This document shows positions 18,108 through 26,043 of a stretch of 64,000 nt of DNA, one piece after another. A model generated the notes under the pieces. It was not told the origin of the DNA and searched no databases. It was given only the letters and a program-made list of their open reading frames with translations. Origin of the DNA: Desulfosporosinus sp. (lineage in GTDB: Bacteria; Bacillota; Desulfitobacteriia; Desulfitobacteriales; Desulfitobacteriaceae); the NCBI GenBank assembly GCA_020692355.1, contig JAIMKP010000010.1, positions 1 to 64,000 of the forward strand, read 5' to 3'. The stretch's first letter is position 1. Each line of letters opens with the position of its first letter. The position numbers and the translations under genes are program-made.

Positions 18108-19161
18108 ATTAGAGAAGCGTCTGAATCCATCGCCGGCAATGATTGCTATCGTACCTTTGATATCCGTACTACTGGCCTTGTTATTGGGGGCGATATTTTT
18201 ATCATTAACTGGACAAAATCCCCTTGCAGTTTATGCCACCATGTTTGGAGAAGCGCTCGGTTCAAAATATGGATTTACTGAGACGTTGGTCAAGGCGATC
18301 CCTCTGATGCTTTCTGCTTTAGGCATCTCTATAGCCTTCAAAATGCAATTGTGGAATATTGGTGCAGAAGGACAGCTTTACATGGGGGCACTTGCTGCAA
18401 CCTGGCTCCCTTTGACTTATCCTAACTTACCGGCCTATCTGATGTTACCGGGTATGGCAATGCTCGCAATGGCGGCAGGAGGAATTTGGGGTCTTATTGC
18501 GGCGATACCGAAAGCGATCTGGAAGGTTGACGAAATTATAACGACCCTGATGCTCAATTATGTAGCCATTCTTTGGGTGGACTACCTCGTTTACGGTCCC
18601 TGGAAGGATCCAAAGGGGTTTAACTTTCCTTTCACGGCCCAGTTTCCTGGGGCTGCAAGGTTGCCGGGATTGGGAGATTCCCGTGTGAATGCTGGTTTAG
18701 TCCTGGCAGTCCTTTTGGCGATTCTCCTAGCAGTGGTCTTTAAGTACTCGCGGTGGGGATATGAGCTTAAGGTCATTGGCGCAAGTGAACAGTCCGCTCG
18801 CTATGCGGGAATGCATATTAAGAAAAAGATTTTAGTGGTACTATTTTTAAGCGGAGCGATTTCGGGATTAGCTGGAATGACTGAAGTGAGTGGAATTGTT
18901 GGACGCTTACAGCATGGTATCAGTCCAGGATATGGGTATACCGCCATCATCGTGGCTTGGTTGAGTAAATTGAATCCCTTGGCGATCGTCTTAGTCTCTA
19001 TCTTGTTTGGAGCACTACAGGTGGGAGGTTATGCAGTCCAAGTTGTGGGTGTGCCCGCTGCCGTGGCCTCAATGCTCCAGGGGGCGATTCTATTCTTTGT
19101 ACTCGGCGGGGAAGTATTGACAAACTATCGGATACGACGAGCCCAGAGAGGAGAGAAATAA
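18088..19161 (+). CDS. BMP-type ABC transporter permease, system 2, subunit A
   Basis: A 357-residue membrane protein with IAFKMQLWNIGAEGQLYMGAL, matching the INIGAEGQ motif of the system 1 permease. ATG at 18088 is preferred to 18082 because AAAGGA at 18073-18078 is nine bases before the former and only three before the latter. It overlaps the ATPase gene. Its GFTETLVKAIPLMLSALGISIAF region parallels system 1 (FGITETLVRSVPLLLVGLG), supporting paralogy of the two importers. Confidence 0.9.
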   Translation: MNRLAFKLEKRLNPSPAMIAIVPLISVLLALLLGAIFLSLTGQNPLAVYATMFGEALGSKYGFTETLVKAIPLMLSALGISIAFKMQLWNIGAEGQLYMGALAATWLPLTYPNLPAYLMLPGMAMLAMAAGGIWGLIAAIPKAIWKVDEIITTLMLNYVAILWVDYLVYGPWKDPKGFNFPFTAQFPGAARLPGLGDSRVNAGLVLAVLLAILLAVVFKYSRWGYELKVIGASEQSARYAGMHIKKKILVVLFLSGAISGLAGMTEVSGIVGRLQHGISPGYGYTAIIVAWLSKLNPLAIVLVSILFGALQVGGYAVQVVGVPAAVASMLQGAILFFVLGGEVLTNYRIRRAQRGEK

Positions 19162-19165
19162 GAGC

Positions 19166-20098
19166 ATGAGTGGTCTGGAATTTTTGATCCCTTTACTGGC
19201 AGCTGCGATTACCGCGGGTACTCCAATACTCTTTGCAGCGCTGGGGGAATTGATTACGGAACGGGCCGGAATCACGAATTTGGGTGTGGAAGGAATCATG
19301 CTCGTGGGTGCGGTGGCCGGGTTTATGGCGGCGGTTGCGACAGGAAGCCCTTGGCTGGGTTTATTGGCCGCAATGCTTGCAGGAGGGGGCATGGCATTCA
19401 TACATGCAATTTTAACCATTACTTTAAGGGCAAATCAAGTGGTAAGCGGTTTATCCTTAGTTATTTTTGGAACGGGACTAAGTGGATATTTGGGCAAAAA
19501 CTATGTGGGAATCCCAGTACCACAGTCGTTCACTCCTGTCCCCCTTGGCCCCCTGGCAGATATTCCGTTTCTTGGGCCTATATTTTTTAAACATGATATC
19601 TTAGTATATCTCAGTTTTGTGTTAGTTATTATCTTATTCTTTTACTTGTATCGTACCCGACCGGGATTGAATTTGCGTGCTCTGGGTGAAAATCCTGCGG
19701 CAGTGGATGCCTTGGGTTTAAATGTTTTTGCTTTAAAGTATATTTATGTTGTGATCGGAGGCATGTTGAGCGGGATCGGAGGTGCCTACCTTTCCCTGGC
19801 CTATGCCCCAAGTTGGTTGGAAAATATGACTGCGGGTCGAGGTTGGATTGCAGTGGCTTTGGTTATCTTCGCCCTCTGGAATCCAGTTCGTGCCATGTTG
19901 GGTGCTTATCTCTTTGGCGGGATTGATTCCCTAGGTTTTCGTCTTCAAGTCGTTGGAGTGGGGATTTCTCCATTTATCCTCGATATGCTGCCTTATCTAT
20001 TTACCGTTTTAGTACTGGTTTTTGTGGTCGCACGTCATAAGGGACGGCTCACTGCTCCTGGAGCCCTAGGTTTGCCCTATGATCGAGAGGAGAGATAG
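19166..20098 (+). CDS. BMP-type ABC transporter permease, system 2, subunit B
   Basis: The 310-residue hydrophobic protein has ILFAALGELITERAGITNLGVEGIMLVGA, the YufQ-type signature, equal in length to its system 1 counterpart. It starts four bases after the previous stop. It completes the S-A-P-P second importer. The regulator gene starts 35 bp later on the same strand. Confidence 0.9.
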   Translation: MSGLEFLIPLLAAAITAGTPILFAALGELITERAGITNLGVEGIMLVGAVAGFMAAVATGSPWLGLLAAMLAGGGMAFIHAILTITLRANQVVSGLSLVIFGTGLSGYLGKNYVGIPVPQSFTPVPLGPLADIPFLGPIFFKHDILVYLSFVLVIILFFYLYRTRPGLNLRALGENPAAVDALGLNVFALKYIYVVIGGMLSGIGGAYLSLAYAPSWLENMTAGRGWIAVALVIFALWNPVRAMLGAYLFGGIDSLGFRLQVVGVGISPFILDMLPYLFTVLVLVFVVARHKGRLTAPGALGLPYDREER

Positions 20099-20133
20099 TT
20101 TTCCCCTTAATTCGGAGAAAGAGGGATTTGATT

Positions 20134-20670
20134 ATGCTTGGAGATAAAATTCGCAAAAAAAGAATGGAAAAGCAATTAACCTTAAGGGACTTGGCAGAAC
20201 GGACGGCAGTAACCCAGGGTTTTTTAAGTCAAGTCGAGCGAGGTCTTACAGATCCCTCGATTATGTCTTTACGACGAATTTCCCAAGCTCTTGATGTCCC
20301 CATGTTTTATTTCTTAATGGATGAAGCCCAAGCGAATCCTGTGGTGAGAAAAAATGAACGACAGATTTTGAAGTTTCCTGACTCCCATCTGATCTTTGAA
20401 TTGCTCTCACCGAATCTGAACCGGAGTATTGAAATGATGATGGCGCGCTTAGAACCCGGTGGGGTAACCTGTGAGGAACCGCTAACCCATGTGGGGGAGG
20501 AGAACATCGTCGTGATCCAAGGCACGATGAAAATTCAAATCGGTGAGGAAGTTTATTGCTTAGCCGAAGGGGATAGTATCTATTACTTTTCGAGTATACC
20601 TCATAAAATTTGGAGCATCGGAAAAGAGGACTTGGTCTTTATTTCTGCCATAACTCCCCCAGCCTTTTAA
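20134..20670 (+). CDS. XRE-cupin transcriptional regulator
   Basis: A 178-residue regulator with an N-terminal lambda-repressor-type helix-turn-helix (LRDLAERTAVTQGFLSQVER, about residues 17-37) and a C-terminal cupin sensor domain (about 105-175, HVGEENIVVIQG and LAEGDSIYYFSSIPHKI). ATG at 20134 has GAGGG eight bases upstream. Such proteins (PuuR-like) usually sense a small metabolite and control the adjacent uptake or catabolic operon; here the target is probably the two importers. It is the last cargo gene, ending 12 bp before the second element copy. Confidence 0.88.
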   Translation: MLGDKIRKKRMEKQLTLRDLAERTAVTQGFLSQVERGLTDPSIMSLRRISQALDVPMFYFLMDEAQANPVVRKNERQILKFPDSHLIFELLSPNLNRSIEMMMARLEPGGVTCEEPLTHVGEENIVVIQGTMKIQIGEEVYCLAEGDSIYYFSSIPHKIWSIGKEDLVFISAITPPAF

Positions 20671-20819
20671 ATGGGTAGAGATCAGAGGTGAAGCACTAAA
20701 CTAAAGCAGGCGTATGGTAAGGCTCTTAGAGAACCTCAAAAAAAATTATTTCGCAAAACAGCTGTGAACAACCACAAACGGAGATGTTATGCTAGTATTG
20801 GAAAGGTGAATGACGCATC

Positions 20820-21725
20820 TTGGACAATATTAGCAAAGTATTTGCGGGAAGGACATTCAGTCAAGAAGATATAGAGATAATTAAATGGGCAAGAAAAAGA
20901 TATCCCAAACTGTCAAGACGCGAGCTTGCGGGAACGGTTTGCGAGATTTTGAATTGGACCACCCCAGCTGGGCGAGCAAAAATTAAGCAATGTCTGGATT
21001 TCCTTGAGATATTGGAAGCGGATGGGATTGTACAACTACCGGCAATTCAAACGTTCATGCAGCGCAAGCAAAAGGTCTATATTCTTGAGATCAAGTTTAA
21101 AACCGAAGAAATAGATGGAGATATTCAGGAGTACGAACCTATACAATTAGTAAAGGCAACACCCGGCGAGGAACTGAAACGCTGGCGGTCCTATGTGAAC
21201 CAGTATCACATGCTGGGGGACAAGTGGGTATTTGGTTCACGCTTGCAGTATTTTGTAAAATCAGGGGACAAAGAACTGGGCTGCCTTCAGTTTTCAGCCT
21301 CTGCATGGTCTCTGGCGGACCGGGATCAATGGATTGGATGGACACAGGAAGACCGAAAGGTCCGTCTGCATTTGATTGTAAACAATAGCCGGTTTTTAAT
21401 CTTTCCAGGGGTTCACATACGAAATCTAGCCAGCAAAGCCCTTTCGCTTGCGGTAAAGCAAATTCAGCAGGATTGGCTCAGAGAGTATTGTTATGCTCCG
21501 GTATTATTGGAGACATTTGTGGATACGGAACATTTTAAAGGGACGTGCTATAAAGCGTCTAACTGGATATATCTTGGTGAGACAAAAGGCAGTGGACGTA
21601 GCGGAGTAAAAGAAGGACTTGTTTCCAGGAAAACGATTTTTATGTACCCCTTGCAGAAAAACTTCAAGGCCTGTTTAAGAGGAGAAGAACCTTATAAGGT
21701 GGTGGATCCCGATGAGCAGGTCTAG
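20820..21725 (+). CDS. DruA / DUF4338-domain protein of the insertion element
   Basis: The 301-residue protein is recognised by the central DUF4338 core: HLIVNNSRFLIFPGVHIRNL, LASKALSLAVKQIQQDW and LLETFVDTEHFKGTCYKASN, then WIYLGETKGSG. An N-terminal part (about 1-75) resembles a small helical DNA-binding region (KLSRRELAGTVCEILNW). The domain is best known from the Druantia phage-defence system, but here there is no DruE helicase, only element ends. The only usable start is TTG at 20820, ten bases after AAAGGTG; a stop lies in frame just upstream. Whether it is a mobility enzyme or an accessory is unknown. Confidence 0.85.
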   Translation: MDNISKVFAGRTFSQEDIEIIKWARKRYPKLSRRELAGTVCEILNWTTPAGRAKIKQCLDFLEILEADGIVQLPAIQTFMQRKQKVYILEIKFKTEEIDGDIQEYEPIQLVKATPGEELKRWRSYVNQYHMLGDKWVFGSRLQYFVKSGDKELGCLQFSASAWSLADRDQWIGWTQEDRKVRLHLIVNNSRFLIFPGVHIRNLASKALSLAVKQIQQDWLREYCYAPVLLETFVDTEHFKGTCYKASNWIYLGETKGSGRSGVKEGLVSRKTIFMYPLQKNFKACLRGEEPYKVVDPDEQV

Positions 21726-21963
21726 GGAAAAGCAAGAGAAGCAGCAGCACAAGAACCAGGAAGAAAAGATGCTGGAACGAATTCATTCTGCTAAAATGAC
21801 CCCGGTTGCCCATGAAGAAAGAAAAAAGAAACTGGCTTTACCGAACCGTTTAAATAGGGGAGAAAGTACAGAAGAAGAGCAAAAGGAACAACAGGATACG
21901 GTTGAAAAAGCGACCATGGTCTACCGCCAAATGCTGCCTGAATGTGATGGCTTTAAACAGTGA
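21712..21963 (+). CDS. Element ORF2, 83-residue charged protein
   Basis: Starts MSRSREKQEKQQHKNQEEK and is very rich in Lys, Glu, Gln and Arg, predicted largely helical or disordered. It overlaps the druA-like gene by 14 bases (ATG inside its 3' end) and ORF3 by 17 bases. The chain of overlaps suggests coupled translation. I recognise no family. Most of it is absent from the short copy of the element. Confidence 0.5.
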   Translation: MSRSREKQEKQQHKNQEEKMLERIHSAKMTPVAHEERKKKLALPNRLNRGESTEEEQKEQQDTVEKATMVYRQMLPECDGFKQ

Positions 21964-22105
21964 ACTGCTGGTTGAAAAGGTAAAAGAGCTTGGTCTACGA
22001 GGTTTTATTGTCTACTTGAAAACCACATGTAGAGGTAATTTGCTGGATAAGAAGAAGCTTACGAAAGCAGCTAATAAGGAAATCCGATGGAGATTGGTGG
22101 CATAA
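21947..22105 (+). CDS. Element ORF3, 52-residue basic protein (long copy)
   Basis: Identical in sequence to 10046-10204 in the short copy (MALNSELLVEKVKELG to IRWRLVA). It lies in the +1 frame relative to ORF2 and begins inside its end, so either an independent ATG start or a +1 frameshift from ORF2 could express it. It could be the remnant of a larger transposase, but I cannot align it to one. Confidence 0.4.
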   Translation: MALNSELLVEKVKELGLRGFIVYLKTTCRGNLLDKKKLTKAANKEIRWRLVA

Positions 22106-22264
22106 AGACCATAAGGCTCAAACTAAAAAAGCATGAATAGGCTTTTTTGGCATGTCTGGAAGTCTTGTCATGGTCCACATATTGGGAAAGGCATTCACAT
22201 GAAGCAAGTGAGGAGAACCGAGCGATTTACATACTGTCTTGAATCACATGATGTTTCACCTCTG

Positions 22265-22273
22265 GGCCTGACG
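22265..22273. repeat. Right 9-bp target-site duplication, GGCCTGACG
   Basis: Exact repeat of 9869-9877, directly adjoining the right end of the long element copy. The pair supports a single insertion event of the whole 12.4-kb unit. Confidence 0.85.
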
Positions 22274-22341
22274 CTACAGCTTTGCAGACCGACACCTTTG
22301 TGATATATTTATGTTATCTATGTAGCTTGGAGGTTGAAAGT

Positions 22342-23121
22342 GTGACTGTTTTTCAGGCATTGGTCTTAGGTGTTGTGCAGGGTTTGGGGGAATTCTTGCC
22401 GATTTCAAGTTCGGCACATCTTGTGCTCATTCCCTGGTTGTTCGGCTGGGCTGACCCCGGACTCACGTTCGATGTAGCCTTACATATGGGCACCCTGCTT
22501 GCCGTCGTGCTCTATTTCTGGCATGACTGGCTCAACCTTTTGCGGGGGGCTGTGAGAAGAGGTCCTTCGGATGAAAAACGTTTGTTTTGGTACTTAGTTC
22601 TAGCAACAATACCTGGAGGCCTCTTTGGTCTGGCCTTAGAGAGCAAGGCCGAAACGGCTTTCCGTGCACCGCTTTTGATCGGCATCATGCTCATCGTGAT
22701 GGGGGTTGTCCTCTATCTGGCAGATAGACAACGGCAGGCGCGCAACTTAGATACCGTGACTTTGGGGGATGCGGTTGGAATTGGTCTGGCCCAAGCTTTA
22801 GCGATCATTCCCGGGGTTTCGCGTTCGGGGATCACGATGGCTGCCGCCCGTTGGTTTAATCTAGGCCGGGAGGCCGCCGCGCGCTTTTCCTTTCTCATGT
22901 CAACGCCCATCATCTTAGGGGCGGGTGTGCTCAAGCTCAGGCACTTGAGTTTAGCGGATGTCAATTTGCCCTTTGTAACGGGAGTTGTGTCCTCCTTTTT
23001 GGTTGGAATCCTGAGCATCTCCTTTTTGCTGCGCTATTTACGACGGAGCAATTTCGGTGTTTTTGTCATTTATCGTTTCCTTTTTGGTGCGGTCGTGATT
23101 CTTGTTGCCTTAATGCGCTAA
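22342..23121 (+). CDS. uppP: Undecaprenyl-diphosphatase
   Basis: The 259-residue membrane protein has both UppP/BacA motifs: GEFLPISSSAHLVL near the N-terminus and IPGVSRSGITMAA in the middle. It dephosphorylates undecaprenyl pyrophosphate, recycling the lipid carrier for peptidoglycan and giving bacitracin tolerance. GTG at 22342 is chosen because GGAGGT lies seven bases before it and the first membrane helix starts at once; the open frame from 22282 partly adjoins transposon DNA. Before the transposon inserted, this gene lay close to the TetR gene now at 9.25 kb. Confidence 0.95.
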   Translation: MTVFQALVLGVVQGLGEFLPISSSAHLVLIPWLFGWADPGLTFDVALHMGTLLAVVLYFWHDWLNLLRGAVRRGPSDEKRLFWYLVLATIPGGLFGLALESKAETAFRAPLLIGIMLIVMGVVLYLADRQRQARNLDTVTLGDAVGIGLAQALAIIPGVSRSGITMAAARWFNLGREAAARFSFLMSTPIILGAGVLKLRHLSLADVNLPFVTGVVSSFLVGILSISFLLRYLRRSNFGVFVIYRFLFGAVVILVALMR

Positions 23122-23239
23122 AACCTCCTCCATAAGTCTCAGTCAGAAATATACAACTAATTCCCTTCGCTAGCAGGATTTTTATACTTTAGATCGAAGT
23201 GATAGATAGGAAGTGCCTTCAAGAAGGGGGGTATATGAT

Positions 23240-23986
23240 ATGGGAGAAAAGGCTTTTGACCAGAAGCTTGACAAACTTTACACATGGGTTGGGCAAAGCC
23301 TGAGTGCTTGCCCAATTCGAGATGGGGTCACGTTTTACCATCGCACCGAAAAGGTGTTTAAGGTGGTGAAACAAAAGGCAGGATGGCACCTGCAGTTTAA
23401 TGTTCCAGTTCCAGAGTGCTCTGGATTGGTAAAGCTTGCGCCCGAGGAAGCCCGGAAACGCAAGTTGGGTAAGACCCAGTGGATCTATAAAGGGGATTCA
23501 GATAGTGATGCACAACATCTCGTTCGAGCGGCTTTAGACAGTTTGCCCCAGCGCTGGGTGATTGAACCCGCCTTAAGCCGGGATATCGCGACCGTCTGCA
23601 GAGGAACGTGTCCTTGTTTTAGGAAGATGGAACGCTTGGCAAAGGCGACAGGTCTGCCCGAGGATTTGCGGGGCCTATTGGAAAATGCTTATTCCTTGTT
23701 ACTGAATGGCCAATACGTTGAGTTTGTGGAACGTATGCAGGTGGGGATTGCTGAAGCCGTCGGCTATCTGCTTCGGGAACAAGGAGAAGAACCCGACGGG
23801 GATGTCCAAACGAAAATACAGGCACTTGTTCGTTTACATGTTATTCCGCAAAGCATGGGGGCTGAAGGGGAAGTGCTCTTTACCCGCCGAGGGTACGAAA
23901 GCTATTACACGATGCAGGAGAGGGTATATCCTCTGGCCTTGATGTTTATATCCTTCTTGACGAAACTTCTGAAAGACAAAATATAA
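23240..23986 (+). CDS. Unknown 248-residue protein
   Basis: I do not recognise this family. The product is soluble with a mixed composition. Cys residues occur in SACPIRDG, VPECSG and as VCRGTCPCFRKM (a C-x3-C-x-C pattern near residue 125) that might bind metal. The C-terminal half is helical (RGLLENAYSLLLNGQYVEFV) and ends with a hydrophobic helix YPLALMFISFLTKLL. ATG at 23240 follows AAGGGGGG. It ends 53 bp before the peptidase gene. A conserved role in this lineage is possible but unproved. Confidence 0.75.
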   Translation: MGEKAFDQKLDKLYTWVGQSLSACPIRDGVTFYHRTEKVFKVVKQKAGWHLQFNVPVPECSGLVKLAPEEARKRKLGKTQWIYKGDSDSDAQHLVRAALDSLPQRWVIEPALSRDIATVCRGTCPCFRKMERLAKATGLPEDLRGLLENAYSLLLNGQYVEFVERMQVGIAEAVGYLLREQGEEPDGDVQTKIQALVRLHVIPQSMGAEGEVLFTRRGYESYYTMQERVYPLALMFISFLTKLLKDKI

Positions 23987-24039
23987 GGATGGGTTCTAAC
24001 CACCTTGGTCAACCGATAGGGTTCATTGAGGTGGTTTTT

Positions 24040-25137
24040 ATGTTGACTCGCCGGAGTGCTCGGGAGTACGGATTTTGGCTAGGGATGCTGTCGCCTGGGT
24101 TTAATAATGACATTACAGACGTCCCCGGGGTTTGTGTTGGCCATGTCTCTCTGATGTCAGGGGAAGGCCCACTGCTCCCAGGCAAGGGCCCGGTGCGCAC
24201 AGGGGTTACGGCGATCCTGCCGCACGGGGGGAATCTCTATCGACACCCCTGCAAGGCGGGAATTTATGTGTACAATGGTTTTGGCAAGTCGCTCGGGGTA
24301 CCCTATATTAGCGAAACCGGGGTGCTGAATTCTCCCATTCTTCTCACTAACACCCTGAGTGTAAATGATGTAGCCCAGGGAGTGCTCACACATTTGTTGC
24401 GACAGAACCCAGAGATTGGGAATGATGCCCATACGCCCAATGTGGTTGTGTTTGAGTGTGATGACTCTTATCTCAATGATGTTCGGGGACGCCATGTTAA
24501 ACCCTGGGATGCCCTATTGGCCATCTCTCGGGCAGTACCAGGCCCCATAAGCCAAGGCAATGTGGGAGCCGGAGTGGGAATGTCTTGTTTCCAGCTCAAG
24601 GGAGGGATCGGCAGCTCTTCGCGGAAAGTATGTTTGCCTCAGGGAACGGAATACATGATCGGTGTTTTGGCTTTAGCCAATTTTGGGCTCTTGGAGGATC
24701 TCTGGTTGGCTGGGGTCCCGCTCGGGTGGTTGTTGCTAAGGGAATGGCCGGACGGGGATCCAGGAACGGATTATGTTCCGGGATCCCTTATTTTCGTTGG
24801 TCTAACAGATGCCCCTCTCACAAGCCCACAATTAGAAAAGTTGGCCAAACGCACGGCTTTGGGGCAGGCACGTACAGGCTCGCTTTCACGTACAGGAAGC
24901 GGGGATTTTGCGCTCATGGCTAGTACGACATCGGAAGGCGCCAGCGCAATCTCGGATTGGGAACTGGATGTCTTCTATCAGGCGGTGGTGGAAGCCAGTG
25001 CGGAGAGCATTTGGAATGCTCTTTTCTATGCTGAGACCATGGTGGGACGGGATGGGCATCGGCGTCAGGCTTTGCCGATAGGAAAAGCCCTACAATTTCT
25101 CCGGAATTGGCAGGGTGGGGTTGTGATTGACAATTAG
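24040..25137 (+). CDS. DmpA/P1-family aminopeptidase (peptidase S58)
   Basis: The 365-residue product has the P1 family features: FNNDITDVPGVCVGHV at the N-terminus, GNVGAGVGMSC in the middle, and the self-cleavage site in SRTGSGDFAL, where Ser about 287 becomes the N-terminal nucleophile of the second chain. These Ntn-hydrolases are L-aminopeptidase D-Ala-esterases/amidases. GAGGTGG precedes the ATG at 24040. The mapped self-cleavage Gly-Ser pair is intact, so the enzyme should mature normally. The natural substrate is unknown. Confidence 0.92.
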   Translation: MLTRRSAREYGFWLGMLSPGFNNDITDVPGVCVGHVSLMSGEGPLLPGKGPVRTGVTAILPHGGNLYRHPCKAGIYVYNGFGKSLGVPYISETGVLNSPILLTNTLSVNDVAQGVLTHLLRQNPEIGNDAHTPNVVVFECDDSYLNDVRGRHVKPWDALLAISRAVPGPISQGNVGAGVGMSCFQLKGGIGSSSRKVCLPQGTEYMIGVLALANFGLLEDLWLAGVPLGWLLLREWPDGDPGTDYVPGSLIFVGLTDAPLTSPQLEKLAKRTALGQARTGSLSRTGSGDFALMASTTSEGASAISDWELDVFYQAVVEASAESIWNALFYAETMVGRDGHRRQALPIGKALQFLRNWQGGVVIDN

Positions 25138-25182
25138 GGTGAATCCGATCTAATCTATTTGCGAAAGAAAGGATAAGTATGG

Positions 25183-25785
25183 GTGAGTCCTATGGTAAAA
25201 AACCAACGCTACTGGAACTGGGCCTTCATGAGCGTAATGTTTTTTTTCTTCTTATTGCTTGCCCAGATTAACTGGAAACTTGCCCTAAACCTGGGGTTAG
25301 GGATTGGGCTTGGATTTGCTTTGGAAAAATCACGATTTTGCTTTGTGGCTGCCTTCCGTGATCCGATCCTGACCGGGATGACGGCGCTAAGCCAGGCGGT
25401 TATCCTGCTCCTTGGCGTGAGCATTCTTGGGTTTGCGCTGGTCGCTGGATCCGGACAAGGGTATGCCCTGAATGTTTATCCACTTGGGGCGAACACGATC
25501 GTGGGCGGGCTTCTCTTTGGCATCGGGATGGTCCTGGCCGGAGGGTGTGCGAGCGGGATTCTGATGCGAATTGGCGAAGGATTTGCCATGCAGATGCTGG
25601 CATTGGCCGGGGCTTTGGTGGGTGTCTTTTTCGGGGAAAGGAGCCTCAGGTGGTGGCAAGGGTGGGGCTGGGAGCAGCCCGGAATCTTCTTGCCAGCTAA
25701 GCTAGGCTGGCTTTCTACCTTGAGTTTGGAAATGGCCGTTCTTGTGGCCTTATGGCTTCTTGCCCGCTGGTGGCAAAATCGATAA
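25183..25785 (+). CDS. YeeE/YedE-family sulfur transporter, N-terminal half
   Basis: The 200-residue membrane protein has the sulfur-transport repeat: ALEKSRFCFVAAFRD and LAGGCASGILMR, with Cys residues in places where YeeE (TsuA) uses them to pass thiosulfate. It is about half the length of a full YeeE; the second half is encoded separately at 26.0 kb, with a TusA-like gene between. GTG at 25183 has AAAGGA ten bases upstream; ATG at 25192 is also possible. The order transporter half, TusA, transporter half points to one transport complex. Confidence 0.85.
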   Translation: MSPMVKNQRYWNWAFMSVMFFFFLLLAQINWKLALNLGLGIGLGFALEKSRFCFVAAFRDPILTGMTALSQAVILLLGVSILGFALVAGSGQGYALNVYPLGANTIVGGLLFGIGMVLAGGCASGILMRIGEGFAMQMLALAGALVGVFFGERSLRWWQGWGWEQPGIFLPAKLGWLSTLSLEMAVLVALWLLARWWQNR

Positions 25786-25801
25786 GGACAGGGGCATTGG
25801 T

Positions 25802-26029
25802 ATGGAATACTATCTGGATATTTGGGGCGAAATGTGCCCGATCCCGATCATTAAGTCCCAGCGCAAACTCAAGGTGATGGCCATTGGGGACAGCTTGGTT
25901 CTGGAGACGGAGCACAGTTGCACGGCTCGGGGGCTTGTGGTCTGGGCCCAAAAAGAAGGCTACCCCATTTCTGAAAGTGAGGTAGCGGCTGGGATCTGGC
26001 GTTTAACGATTGCGAAAACGCATGATTAA
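25802..26029 (+). CDS. TusA/YedF-like sulfurtransferase
   Basis: The 75-residue product has WGEMCPIPIIKS with the CPxP motif (Cys about 12), the persulfide-carrying cysteine of TusA proteins, and the typical beta-alpha-beta pattern (SLVLETEHSCTARGL, GIWRLTIAKT). In YeeE/YeeD-type systems such a protein receives sulfur from imported thiosulfate on the inner face. ATG at 25802 fits; an open frame from 25742 would overlap the transporter gene. Spacing to both transporter halves is 15-20 bp. Confidence 0.9.
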   Translation: MEYYLDIWGEMCPIPIIKSQRKLKVMAIGDSLVLETEHSCTARGLVVWAQKEGYPISESEVAAGIWRLTIAKTHD

Positions 26030-26043
26030 GAAAAGGGTGTTGC

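Larger units (their letters stand above)
9878..22264. mobile_element. Putative 12.4-kb composite transposon carrying two ABC importers
   Basis: Two copies of one element in direct orientation (9878-10407 and 20683-22264) flank the cargo. The outermost ends are the inverted sequences CAGAGGTGAAG and CTTCACCTCTG-like (TTTCACCTCTG on the right). They are bracketed by the identical 9-mer GGCCTGACG on both sides, with no base between end and 9-mer. The inner flanks (CTCCTACTA and GGTAGAGAT) differ, as expected if two independently inserted copies later moved together. The cargo looks less GC-rich than its surroundings. The cargo is two BMP-family ABC systems and an XRE-cupin regulator. Confidence 0.8.
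20683..22264 (+). mobile_element. DruA (DUF4338) insertion element, long copy
   Basis: A 1582-bp element with ends CAGAGGTGAAG (left) and TTCACCTCTG (right). It has a 136-bp noncoding left arm, a DruA/DUF4338 gene, two small overlapping frames, and a roughly 160-bp noncoding right end holding an AAAAAAGC...GCTTTTTT hairpin. The arms are nearly identical to those of the 530-bp copy at 9.9 kb. No DDE, serine, tyrosine or HUH transposase is recognisable inside it, so either it moves in trans or the DruA protein takes part in mobility. Confidence 0.78.

Noticed and set aside
20820-21725. A Druantia phage-defence system
   Set aside because: Only the DruA-type domain is present; there is no DruE helicase or other Druantia gene, and the gene sits within insertion-element ends.
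21950-21960. TTTAAAC as a -1 frameshift site between ORF2 and ORF3
   Set aside because: The heptamer is in phase with ORF3, not with ORF2, and ORF3 is in the +1 frame relative to ORF2, so the classic -1 mechanism does not apply.
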